Shown: in pieces, positions 26,094 to 35,900 of the stretch
Position numbering within the stretch: position 1 is the stretch's first letter
How the letters are laid out: the number at the start of each line of letters is the position of its first letter
NCBI GenBank assembly: GCA_016717335.1
Contig: JADKFS010000001.1
Coordinates: 1,674,001 to 1,738,000, forward strand
DNA length: 64,000 nt
From: Candidatus Ribeiella danica
GTDB taxonomy: Bacteria; Chloroflexota; Chloroflexia; Chloroflexales; Roseiflexaceae
Direction: 5' to 3'
Translations under genes and position numbers: made by a program
Notes under the pieces: model-generated
Told to the model about the DNA's origin: nothing
Database searches by the model: none
The model's input: the letters and a program-made list of their open reading frames with translations, nothing else

Positions 26094-29000
26094 ATGTTGA
26101 CAGACCGCACCGCAGGTATCCCCACGATGGAGTTTCACGTCGCCCGCGACGCACGCGATCGCTACCGGTTCGACGACTCGCTCTACTCGATCAGCGGCGA
26201 CGTCATCCTTGCCAACTTCCACGCCGCGCGGGTCTTCGCCCAGCGGATGAACCAGAAGCGCGATCTCGTCAATTTCCCCGAGCAGGCGGTCAAGGCCTCG
26301 CAGATCAACGCCATGGGCCTGATCCATGAGCTGACCCACTATATGTTCCGCATTTACCGCGAGCAGCACAACCCGCGTATGCTCGAGGAGGCGCTGGGCT
26401 GGCTGGGCAGCCAGGTCGGCCCGGCCGCGGTCGATACCGCGCTGAAGAAGTTCGTCGACGAGTTCCCGCCGCTGGCGATCTACAAGCGCGATGCCGACAG
26501 CGCGACCTACCTGGCGGGCCAGACCGGCGGCATGCCCAACCGCGAGGTCGTGCTCGAAGAGCTGCTGATGCTGTGGCTGGAAAACGCCAACCCGGCCTTC
26601 GCGCCGTTCCTCGAGCTGTTCGACGACAAGCGGCTCGAGAAAGAGACGCCCTACCCGGGCGTGATCTCGTCGCTGCACCAGTTCTTCGGCTCGGCCGCCG
26701 TGAGCGCCGGCGAGGGCGGCGGCGCGGCCGGCACGATCGCCGGGATCTTCGGGCGCCAGAACCTGCTCGACGTGCTGCGCGCCCCCGCGCAGGCCTCGCC
26801 GCACTCGCTCGAAGGGCAGCTCGAGTTCATCCGCGAGCGCTGGGGGCTCTCGCTCGGCAAGTTCTTCTACCGCCTGCTCGGCGGCCTCGACCTGATCAAG
26901 GAGGAGAACAAGCCGGTCTTCTTCGGCCCCGGCCCGGTCGAGGTGCCGGTCTACGGCTTCGGCGGCCTGGACGCCGAGCCCGAGCGCTTCAGCCCCGACA
27001 AGGACTGGATGCCGCGGCTGGTGCTGATGGCCAAGAACGCCTACGTCTGGCTCGACCAGCTCTCCAAGACCTACGCGCGCCCGATCGCCACGCTCGACCA
27101 GGTGCCCGACGAGGAGCTGGACAAGCTGGCGCGCTGGGGCGTGAGCGGGCTCTGGCTGATCGGCCTGTGGGAGCGCAGCGCCGCCTCGCAGCGGATCAAG
27201 CAGATCATGGGCAACCCCGACGCGGTCGCCTCGGCCTACTCGCTGTTCGACTACCAGATCGCCGGCAAGCTCGGCGGCGAGCCGGCCTGCCAGAACCTGC
27301 GCGAGCGCGCCTGGCAGCGCGGCATTCGCCTGGCCAGCGATATGGTGCCCAACCACGTCGGCATCGACGGCAAGTGGGTGATCGAGCACCCCGACTGGTT
27401 CATCTCGGTCGACCAGAGCCCCTACCCGGCCTACAGCTTCAGCGGGCCGGACCTGTCGTGGGATCAGGGCGTCGGCATCTTCCTGGAGGACCACTACTAC
27501 ACCCGCAGCGACGCGGCGGTGGTGTTCAAGCGCGTGAGCTACGGGAGCGGCGAGGAGCGCTATATCTACCACGGCAACGACGGCACCAGCATGCCGTGGA
27601 ACGACACCGCCCAGCTCGACTACCTCAAGGCCGAGGTGCGCGAGGCGGTGATCCAGCTGATCCTGCACGTCGCGCGGCAGTTCCCGGTGATCCGCTTCGA
27701 CGCCGCGATGACGCTGGCCAAGAAGCACATCCAGCGGCTGTGGTTCCCCGAGCCGGGCAGCGGCGGCGCGATCCCGTCGCGCTCCGAGCACGCGCTGACC
27801 AAGGCCGAGTTCGAGGCGCTGATCCCGAACGAGTTCTGGCGCGAGGTCGTCGACCGGGTGGCCGCCGAGGTGCCCGACACGCTGCTGCTGGCCGAAGCGT
27901 TCTGGCTGATGGAGGGCTACTTCGTCCGCACGCTCGGCATGCACCGGGTCTACAACAGCGCCTTCATGCATATGATGCGCGACGAGGACAACGCCAAGTA
28001 CCGCTATCTGATCAAGCAGACGCTCGAGTTCGACCCCGAGATCCTCAAGCGCTACGTCAACTTCCAGAATAACCCCGACGAGCGCACGGCGGTCGAGCAG
28101 TTCGGCAAGGGCGACAAGTACTTCGGCATCTGCACGGTGATGCTGACGCTGCCGGGGCTGCCCATGCTCGGCCACGGCCAGATCGAGGGCTTCTCGGAAA
28201 AGTACGGCATGGAGTACCAGCGCGCCTACTGGGACGAGAAGGCCGACCAGTACCTGGTCGAGCGGCACGAGCGCGAGATCTTCCCGCTGGCGCACAAGCG
28301 CTACCTGTTCGCCGGGGTCGAGAGCTTCCTGCTGTACGACTTCTTCACGCCCGACGGCGGGGTGGCCGAGGATGTGTTTGCCTACTCGAACCGCTACGGC
28401 GACGAGCGCTCGCTGGTGGTCTACCACAACAAGTACGCCAGCGTGCGCGGCTGGGTGCGCAGCTCGGTCGCGTTCTTGGTCAAGTCCGACGACGGCGAGG
28501 AGCGCAAGCTGGTCCAGCGCACGCTCGGCGAGGGGCTGGAGCTGAGCGGCGACGAGGCGACCTTCTACATCTTCCGCGATCACACCGGCGGCCTCGAGTA
28601 CATTCGCAGCGGCCGCGAGCTGGTCGAGCAGGGTCTGTACGTCGAGCTGGGCGCCTACAAGTGCGACGTGTTCATCGACTGGCGCGAGGTGCGGGACGAT
28701 GCCCTGAACCAGTACTCCCACCTGGCCAACTTCCTGGCCGGCCGCGGCGTGCCGAGCATCGACGAGGCGCTCAAGGAGATCTTCCTCCAGCCGATCCACT
28801 ACGCGTTCAAGGAGCTGGTCAACGCCGATCTGTTCAGGCGGCTGATCGACGCCGTCGCGACGGAAGACCAAAGCCCAACGGCCAACGACCAGGCTGTCGC
28901 GACGGAAGACCAACGACCGACGACCAACGACCAAAGCCCAGGTGTTCAGGATGAGATCGTAGCTGAGGATGGGGCAGACGACGCAGAGGATTTGGTCCTT

Positions 29001-29762
29001 GGTCCTTCGTCCTCGGTCGTCGCGGCGCTGCTGGACGAGGTCGAGCAGAAGGTGCTGAATCTGCTGCAGGAGATCAAGCAGTTCACCGAGAGCCCGGGCG
29101 AAGCGGCGCCGATCGCGCGCGAGGTGCGCGACGAGGTTGCCGCGATCCTGGAGCTGCCGACCATGGACCAGCGCTTCGCGGACGACGCGCCGGTCGCCGC
29201 GGCGATTGGCGCGGCGAGCGCCAGGCTGGATCACAACACCGCGCTGTGGGGCAGCCTGTTCGGCTGGGCCTTGATCCACCCGCTGGGCAAGCTCACCGGC
29301 GCGGCCGACTACGCCGAGCAGAGCCGCAGCTGGATCGACGAGTGGCTGCTGGGCCGGATCATCGCCGGCGCGCTGCGCGATATTGGCCTCGACGAGCAGG
29401 CCGCCGCCCAGGCGATCACGGTGATCAAGCACCTGACCAGCCACCAGGACTGGTTCCAGGCGCCGGGCATGGCCCAGGTCTCCCGGCTGCTCGGCACGCT
29501 GCTGGCCGACCGCGAGGTCCAGCAGCTGCTGCGGGTGAACCGCTACCAGGGCGTCCTGTGGTTCGACAAAGACGCGTTCGAGCGGCTGCTGCAGTGGATG
29601 CTGCTGCTGGCGGTCGTCTCGATCAGCGCCGACCACACGCAGGCGCAGGCCGAGGCCGTGGTGATTCTCGACGCGGCCTACGGCACGGTGACGCAGCTGC
29701 GCGACGCCGCGGCCCAGTCGGGCTACCAGGTCGAGAAGCTGCTGGCGCTGGCGCAGGGCTAG
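26094..29762 (+). CDS. Very long GH13 alpha-amylase-family enzyme
   Basis: A 1222-residue protein. Residues about 1-270 are helical and of unknown role, with an HELTH (HExxH) sequence in INAMGLIHELTHYMFRIY. A GH13 barrel follows (about 320-760): WGVSGLWLIGLW, DMVPNHVGIDGKW, VIRFDAAMTLAKK (nucleophile Asp), LLLAEAFWLMEG (acid/base Glu) and GLPMLGHGQIEGF. The conserved HD motif near the nucleophile reads NNPDER here. After the barrel come a beta domain and a C-terminal helical region (about 930-1222). A linker of about 50 residues (DQSPTANDQ, DQRPTTNDQ) is encoded by facing heptad arrays. No signal peptide, so probably cytoplasmic glucan or maltose chemistry; the specificity is not predictable. 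Related proteins annotated as alpha-amylase occur with this architecture in Chloroflexota (from memory). Confidence 0.85.
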   Translation: MLTDRTAGIPTMEFHVARDARDRYRFDDSLYSISGDVILANFHAARVFAQRMNQKRDLVNFPEQAVKASQINAMGLIHELTHYMFRIYREQHNPRMLEEALGWLGSQVGPAAVDTALKKFVDEFPPLAIYKRDADSATYLAGQTGGMPNREVVLEELLMLWLENANPAFAPFLELFDDKRLEKETPYPGVISSLHQFFGSAAVSAGEGGGAAGTIAGIFGRQNLLDVLRAPAQASPHSLEGQLEFIRERWGLSLGKFFYRLLGGLDLIKEENKPVFFGPGPVEVPVYGFGGLDAEPERFSPDKDWMPRLVLMAKNAYVWLDQLSKTYARPIATLDQVPDEELDKLARWGVSGLWLIGLWERSAASQRIKQIMGNPDAVASAYSLFDYQIAGKLGGEPACQNLRERAWQRGIRLASDMVPNHVGIDGKWVIEHPDWFISVDQSPYPAYSFSGPDLSWDQGVGIFLEDHYYTRSDAAVVFKRVSYGSGEERYIYHGNDGTSMPWNDTAQLDYLKAEVREAVIQLILHVARQFPVIRFDAAMTLAKKHIQRLWFPEPGSGGAIPSRSEHALTKAEFEALIPNEFWREVVDRVAAEVPDTLLLAEAFWLMEGYFVRTLGMHRVYNSAFMHMMRDEDNAKYRYLIKQTLEFDPEILKRYVNFQNNPDERTAVEQFGKGDKYFGICTVMLTLPGLPMLGHGQIEGFSEKYGMEYQRAYWDEKADQYLVERHEREIFPLAHKRYLFAGVESFLLYDFFTPDGGVAEDVFAYSNRYGDERSLVVYHNKYASVRGWVRSSVAFLVKSDDGEERKLVQRTLGEGLELSGDEATFYIFRDHTGGLEYIRSGRELVEQGLYVELGAYKCDVFIDWREVRDDALNQYSHLANFLAGRGVPSIDEALKEIFLQPIHYAFKELVNADLFRRLIDAVATEDQSPTANDQAVATEDQRPTTNDQSPGVQDEIVAEDGADDAEDLVLGPSSSVVAALLDEVEQKVLNLLQEIKQFTESPGEAAPIAREVRDEVAAILELPTMDQRFADDAPVAAAIGAASARLDHNTALWGSLFGWALIHPLGKLTGAADYAEQSRSWIDEWLLGRIIAGALRDIGLDEQAAAQAITVIKHLTSHQDWFQAPGMAQVSRLLGTLLADREVQQLLRVNRYQGVLWFDKDAFERLLQWMLLLAVVSISADHTQAQAEAVVILDAAYGTVTQLRDAAAQSGYQVEKLLALAQG
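28858..29030. repeat. Facing heptad arrays inside the GH13 gene
   Basis: GACCAAC/GACCAAA-type units at about 28863-28945 face TTGGTCC-type units at about 28995-29025. They encode a low-complexity linker and keep the frame. Confidence 0.7.
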
Positions 29763-29790
29763 CGCGTCGCTCGGCCCCTGCAAGGGTGAC

Positions 29791-29840
29791 AAAAGACGGA
29801 AGGCGACGCGAGTCGTCTTCCGTCTTCCGCTTTCCGCTCA
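29791..29840. repeat. Facing heptad arrays after the GH13 gene
   Basis: AAGACGG-type units face CGTCTTC-type units with a small centre, just after the GH13 stop. Possible terminator. Confidence 0.65.
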
Positions 29841-29870
29841 AGAACAGGCGGTGGCTCCGCCGAGCTGACC

Positions 29871-29961
29871 TATAGCTGTGAGCAAACGCATTGAGCCACG
29901 ACGCACGAACGAGATGCCGTTGTGATGCGATCCGTCGTACTGCCGACGGCCCACTGCCCTA
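29871..29961 (-). mobile_element. TATAGC element, copy B (shortened)
   Basis: Starts TATAGCTGTGAGCAAACG, as the reverse of copy A. About 14 bp of the heptad part is missing and the right end is CCCACTGCCCTA instead of CCCACTGCTATA. The CTA at 29959-29961 is the stop codon of the giant secreted protein. Confidence 0.7.
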
Positions 29962-32900
29962 GCGGCGCACGATCGGCAGGTAGACCAGCCCGCGCGGCAG
30001 GCCAAGCACCGCAAAGCGGCGCGCGCGATCGCTCGTCGTCGTCACCTGGTTGCCCGCCTGGTCCACCTGCGTTGGCAGATCGACCCAGCGGTGGGCGGCC
30101 GCATCCCAGTAGGCGATCCGCAGGCTGCGCTCGTCCACGCCCGCGACAAGCGCGTCGTCGTAGTGCGCCGTGAGCGTGAACGGGCGCGTGAAGACGCTCA
30201 CCGGCGCGCCCAGCAGCGTCTGCGCCTCGACCGCGAACGCCGGGCCGACAGGCCGCAGCGCCGTCGTCGCCGGATCGATCGATTGCCGCGTCAGGGTCGC
30301 GCTCAGCGGCTCGGTGACCGCGCCGGGCGGGAAGGCCAGGGCGATCGAACTCAGGCCGACCGTCTCGGTGAGCCATCCACCGGCCTCAGGCGTCACCACC
30401 CCTGGGGGCGGCACGATGTCGTGGGCCACGCGAACCGTCAGGTCGGTCGTGCCGGCGCGCAGCAGCACCGGGGTCGCCTGCGCATAGGTCGCCGCGCGGT
30501 CGTAGAACTGGTGTGGGTAGCCGGGGACCTCGTAGGCCAGCCGCACATTGTCGCCTAGCACGTCCAGCCCCTCGAGCTCCAGCATCTGCACACCGCTCTC
30601 TTCGCTCTCGAACCGGAATGTCATGAACGTATTCGTGTCGGTGTAGACGCGAACCTCTCCGTTGGTATTGCCCAGCGGCGTGCCGTCGGCATCCAGGAGC
30701 GTATAAAAGAGGATCGGATAGCGCACGACCTCGACTGTGCGATAGTTCAACCCTGGGTAGAGCGGCACGAGGGTTGCCTGGTCGAAGCGGGTCGTGTCGC
30801 CGATGTACTGGTCCGGGAAGCCGTCGACGTGGATGCGGATGCGGAAATCCCCGCCGGTCAGCCAGCCGAGCTCGAGTCCGATCCCGCCATTCCCGTCGGT
30901 TGTGCCATCCCACTCGAAGACGCGCCCGCTCGCCTGCTCGATCGCCACGTGCGCGCGCCGGTTCTCGATCCGGTATGGCCCGTCTTTCAGCGTGAGGCCC
31001 AGAATCGTGGACGGCCTGAGGATGCGGGTGGTCAGCTGGTTCGCGCCGCGCTGCAGCACCACCGGTGTGGCCGCGCCCGGATCGAATACCCGGTCGTAGA
31101 ACTGATCGGAGTAGCCTGGAACCCCGCTATACTGCAGGTAGAGCGGGACGCCAAACGGCACCGTGGAGTCATACCACTCGCTTGAGCTGAACTCCGCCGT
31201 GAAGACGCCGTTCGCGTCGGTCGTAAACGGGACCCATTTCATATTCATACCGCGATCCCACTGCGCCGTCAGCCAGCCGCTGATGCCGGGGATCGGCCGG
31301 CCGGTCGGATCGTCGATCAGCGTGACGGTCAGCGAGGGCGGTTTCACCAGCCGCGTGGTCAGGCTGTTCGGGCCGGGGCGCAGCGGGATCAGGTCGGCGG
31401 TCTCGAACGTCGCCTGGCGATCGGCAAACTGGTCGAGGTACCCGGCGAAGCGGTACTCGATCCGTACGCTCTGATCGACGATCTGGGCAAATGGCAGCGT
31501 GAACGAGCCGTTTTCATCGGTCTGAAGCTGCGCGCGCATAAGCTGCGACGCGCCGGAATAGAAGGTCACCTCGCCCCAGGCGCTGCGGACTGGCTGGCCG
31601 GTCAGGTCGTCCAGCAGCGTGTCGCTCAGCACTGTCTCCCGGAGCAGCCGGGCACTCAGCCGGGTCATGCCGGTCCTGAGCCGCACCGGGTCGGCCTGGG
31701 CCGGCGCAAGCTTTCGGTCGTAGTACTGCTTCGGGTATCCGGCCAGGGTATGTGCGATCTGCACGTCCTGGTCGACCAGGCGCGCGAGCGTGACGGTATA
31801 CACTCCGCTCGCGTCCGTCCGGAACGGCTGCTGCTCCAGCAGCGCCCCGCCAGCGTAGATCTCTAGCGTGCCCGCCGCTCCCACGAGCGGCGCCCCTGTC
31901 AGATCGTCGAGCAGCGTGCTCGCCAGCGTCGTAGAGACCAGGTGCGTGGTCAGCGTGGTGCGCCCGACGGTCAGCCGCACCGGCGTGGCCCGGTCGAGCG
32001 CGGTCGCGCGGTCGTAGAACTGGCGCGGGTAGCCGGGCAGCCTGTAGGCCAGCCGCACGTCCTGGTCCATCAGCGTTCTGAACGCCACCGTGAAAACGCC
32101 GCTCGCGTCGGTCTTGAATGGCAGCTGATCGAGCAGCAGCGTCCCCGAGTAGACCTCCAGCGTGCCGGCGGCGTTGCCAACCGGCAGGCCGGTCGCGTCG
32201 CTGATCAGCGTATCGATCAGCTTCGTCGCCTGGAGCCGCGTGGTAAGCGCGTTATTCCCGGTGTGTAGCGCCACCGGGTCGGCCTGGCCGAGCGACGGCT
32301 TGCGGTCGAAATATTGAACCGGGTAGCCGGTCGCCTGGTACGCCAGCCGCACGTCCTGGTTGATCATAGCCATAAGCGACGCCGTGAAGACGCCGGTGGC
32401 GTCGGCAGTGACGCTCGCCGTCTCCAGGTAGGTCGTCCCGGAGTAGACCTCCAGCGTGCCGACGGCGTTGCCAACCAGCAGGCCGGTCGCGTCGTCGATC
32501 AGCGTGTTGACCAGCGTCGTCGCGCGCGCCAGCCGGGCTGTCAGGGCCGTCTGGCCGCCGCCAATCACAACCGAGTCGGCCAGATTCAGCGCCGGCTTGC
32601 GGTCGTAGAACTGGCGCGCGTAGCCAGGCACGCCGGCATAGCTCAGCGCGACGCGCGCGCCGATCGGCGTGTTGAGCAGGGTCACGCTAAAAACGCCGCT
32701 GGCAGAGGCGGTGAAGCGCTGGCTTTCCAGCAGCAGCGTGCCGGAGTAGACCGCTACATAGCCGCCGGCATCCTTGAGGGGCAGCCCGTTTGTATCGTCC
32801 AACAGCGTGTTGAGCAGGGTCGGCGCTGCGAGCAGGCGCGTAGACAGAGTGTTGCGACCTGGCGCGAGTGCGAGCGGCGTCGCCTGGGCGAGCGTGAATG

Positions 32901-35900
32901 CGCGGTCGTAGAACTGGCGCGCGTGCCCGGCCACGCGGCTGTACTCCAGCTGCACATCCTGGTTGAGCGGCACATCGAATGTTGTCGTATACACGCCGCT
33001 GGCGTCGGTGCTGAACCAGTGCGACTCGACTACGGTTGTGCCGATGTAGGCTGACAGCAAGCCGCTCGTATTGGTGATCGGCTGCCCGGCTGCGTCGTCC
33101 AGCAGCGTGTTGACCAGCGTGTACCGCGGGAGCAGGCGCGTGGTCAGCGTGCTAGGCCCGCTTTTCAGCGGCACGAGCGTCGCCTGGCCGAGAAGCGGCT
33201 TGCGATCATAGAACTGCGTCGCGTATGCGGCTATGCGATAGCGCAGCGCAACATCCTGATCGATTGGGGAGCCGAACGTCGCAGTGTACACACCGCTGGC
33301 GTCGGTCGTGAACCAGGCCGAATCGATCTGTAGCGTTCCGGAATACACGTCGAGCGCGCCGTAGGTGTTGGCGATCGGCTTTCCAGTCGTGTCGTCCAGC
33401 AGCGTATTCTTCAGCGTCGTGAACGCGATCAGCCGTGTCGCCAGGGCGTTGCGCCCGTAGCGCAGTGCGACCGGGGTTGCCCGTGCGGGCGCGATCTGGC
33501 GATCGTAGTACTGCGCGAAGTAGCCGGCCAGGCCGGTGTATTCCAGCGTAACATTCTGGCTGATCAAAGTGGTGAAAGTCGCGCTGAAGGTTCCGCTGGC
33601 ATCGGTCGTGAACCGCTGGCTTTCCAACCGGAGCGTGCCGGAGTACACGTTTACGATCCCATCCGTCAGCCGCAGTGGAGTACCGGTGAGATTGTCGACG
33701 AGGGTGTTCACCAGCGTGGTAGACGGAATCAGCCGCGAGGTCAGGCGGTTCGTCCCGCCGCGCAACGGCACCGGGCGGCTCGCCTGTGAATCGAGCGCGC
33801 GGTCGTAGTACTGCGCGGGGTACCCGGACAGCCCGCCATACTTGAGATGCACGCTCTGGCTAATCAACGGTGTAAACGTAGCGGTGAAGGTGCCGCCGGC
33901 ATCGGTGGTGAACGGCTGCTCGTCCAGCACGGTCGCTCCATCGTATACCATCACGTGGCCGGATGTACTCGCGAGCGGGAGCCCGGTCGCGTCATCCAGC
34001 AGCGTATCGACCAGCTTCGCGGAAGGCACCAGACGCGCGGCAAACCCATTCTCTCCGCTCACCAGTCGCACGACGGCGGCTTGGGAGAGCGCGCCAACCC
34101 GATCGAAATACTGGCGCGGGTAGCCGGTGAGCCCGGCGTACTCCAGATGCACGCTCTGGCTGATCAGGCGTGTAAAGGTCGTGCGAAAGCTTCCATTCAC
34201 ATCGGTGGTGAATGGCTGCGTCTCCAGGCTCGTCGTGCCGGAGTAGACCGTCAGCGTGCCCGAAAGCCCCGCTATCGGCCACCCGGTCAGATCGTCGAGC
34301 AGGGTATTTGTCAGACTAGTCGCGGGCAGCAGCCGGGTCGTGAAGGCATTCGTACCCTCTCGCAGCAGCCGAGTATCGGCCTCGTCAACTGTCGGCCGTC
34401 GATCCTCGAACTGCGTTGGGTAGCCAGCTATCTGGCTGTAGCCGAGGCGCAAGCCTCCGCTGATCGGCCCGCTGAACGTCACCCCGAATCTACCGAGCGC
34501 ATCAGTCTTGAAGGCGGTCGTCTCGATCGGCGTAACATCCCGGTAGATCGTCAGCACGCCCGCGCTGTTCCGTATCGGCTGGCCGGTCAATCCGTCGACG
34601 AGCGTATTGTCGATCGTCGTAGTCGGCAAGCGAATCTCCGCCAGGAGCGCGTCGGGGTAGTTGCCGTCGGTATGCTGGCTCGGCGCCGTCGTGGGGAAAT
34701 CGGTCGACCAGGTGGCGCCGGTGACGTAGACATGCCCGGCGCCGTCGACGTCGATACCATAGCCGACCTCGTGCGAGCTGCCCCCAAGGTAGGTGCCGAA
34801 CAGCAGGGCGTTACCGGCGCGGTTGAGCTTGGCTACGAAGGCGTCGGGCGCGCTGGCCAAGCTCGCCTGGGTGGGGTTGACCAGCGGGAAGCTGTCCGAC
34901 TGTGTATCGCCGGTGATGTAGGCGTATCCATCGTGGTCGACGGCGATGGCGAAGGCTCGGCCGCTGGCCACATAGGTGCTGTAGACCAGCGCGCTGCCTG
35001 CCGGGCTGAGCTTTGTGACGAAGACATTATCGCCCGGTTCTGGCTGTGTTCGCATCGGCTGCGCCAGCGGAAAGCCGGTCGAGTAGGTTGAGCCGGTCAG
35101 GTATGCGCTCCCGGCCGCATCCACGGCGATGCCATGGGCGACATCGCCGCCGCTGCCGCCCAGATAGGTGCTGTAGATCAGCCGGCTTCCGTCGCCGCTT
35201 AACTTCGACACGAATACATCGGTATCCCCAGCGAATGCGCTCTGAAACGCGTTCTTGGCGGGGTAATCGCTCGAACTGGTGTTGCCGGCGACGTATGCTG
35301 CGCCGCTTGCGTCCACTGCGACGCTCTGCGCAGAGTCTGCGCCACTCCCACCGAGGTACGTGCTGTAGACGAAACCGCTGCCATCCGGCGTAAGCTTGCT
35401 CACAAACCCTTCCATAGTGCCGCTTGAGACCGCCTGCAGCGCGTGAACCGTGGGAAAGGTCGTCGACAGTGTTTGGCCAGTGATAACGGCCGAGCCGCTG
35501 GCGTCGACCGCGATGCCATGCGGCTCGTCGGCGCTGTTGCCTCCCACCAGCACGCTGTAGACGAGCGCGCTCCCGGTTGGGCTGATCTTCGTGACAAACG
35601 CTTCTTGCGTAGCGCCCACCGGCGGCAGCAGCGCGCGGCTGGCCGGAAAGTCGGGGGAGAGTGTCTGCCCAGTGATGTAGGCGTTGCCGTCGGCATCCAC
35701 GACGATCGCCAGCCCGGTATCCTGCTCGGTTCCTCCGAGATACGTGCTGTAGATCAGCTGCTTGGCCGGGCTGTACTTCGCCACGAACGCGTCGGTGCAT
35801 AAGCCGAGGATCTCAGGGAACTGGCAGGTCGTACCGCCGAGAGTGCTTTGTAGCGGGCTGGCGAGCGGGAAGTCGTCCGACACGGTACTGCCGACCACGT

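Noticed and set aside
26046..29792. 1248-residue frame antisense to the GH13 gene
   Set aside because: Arg/Ala/Val-rich shadow of GC-rich coding sequence; the plus-strand GH13 motifs prove the real frame.
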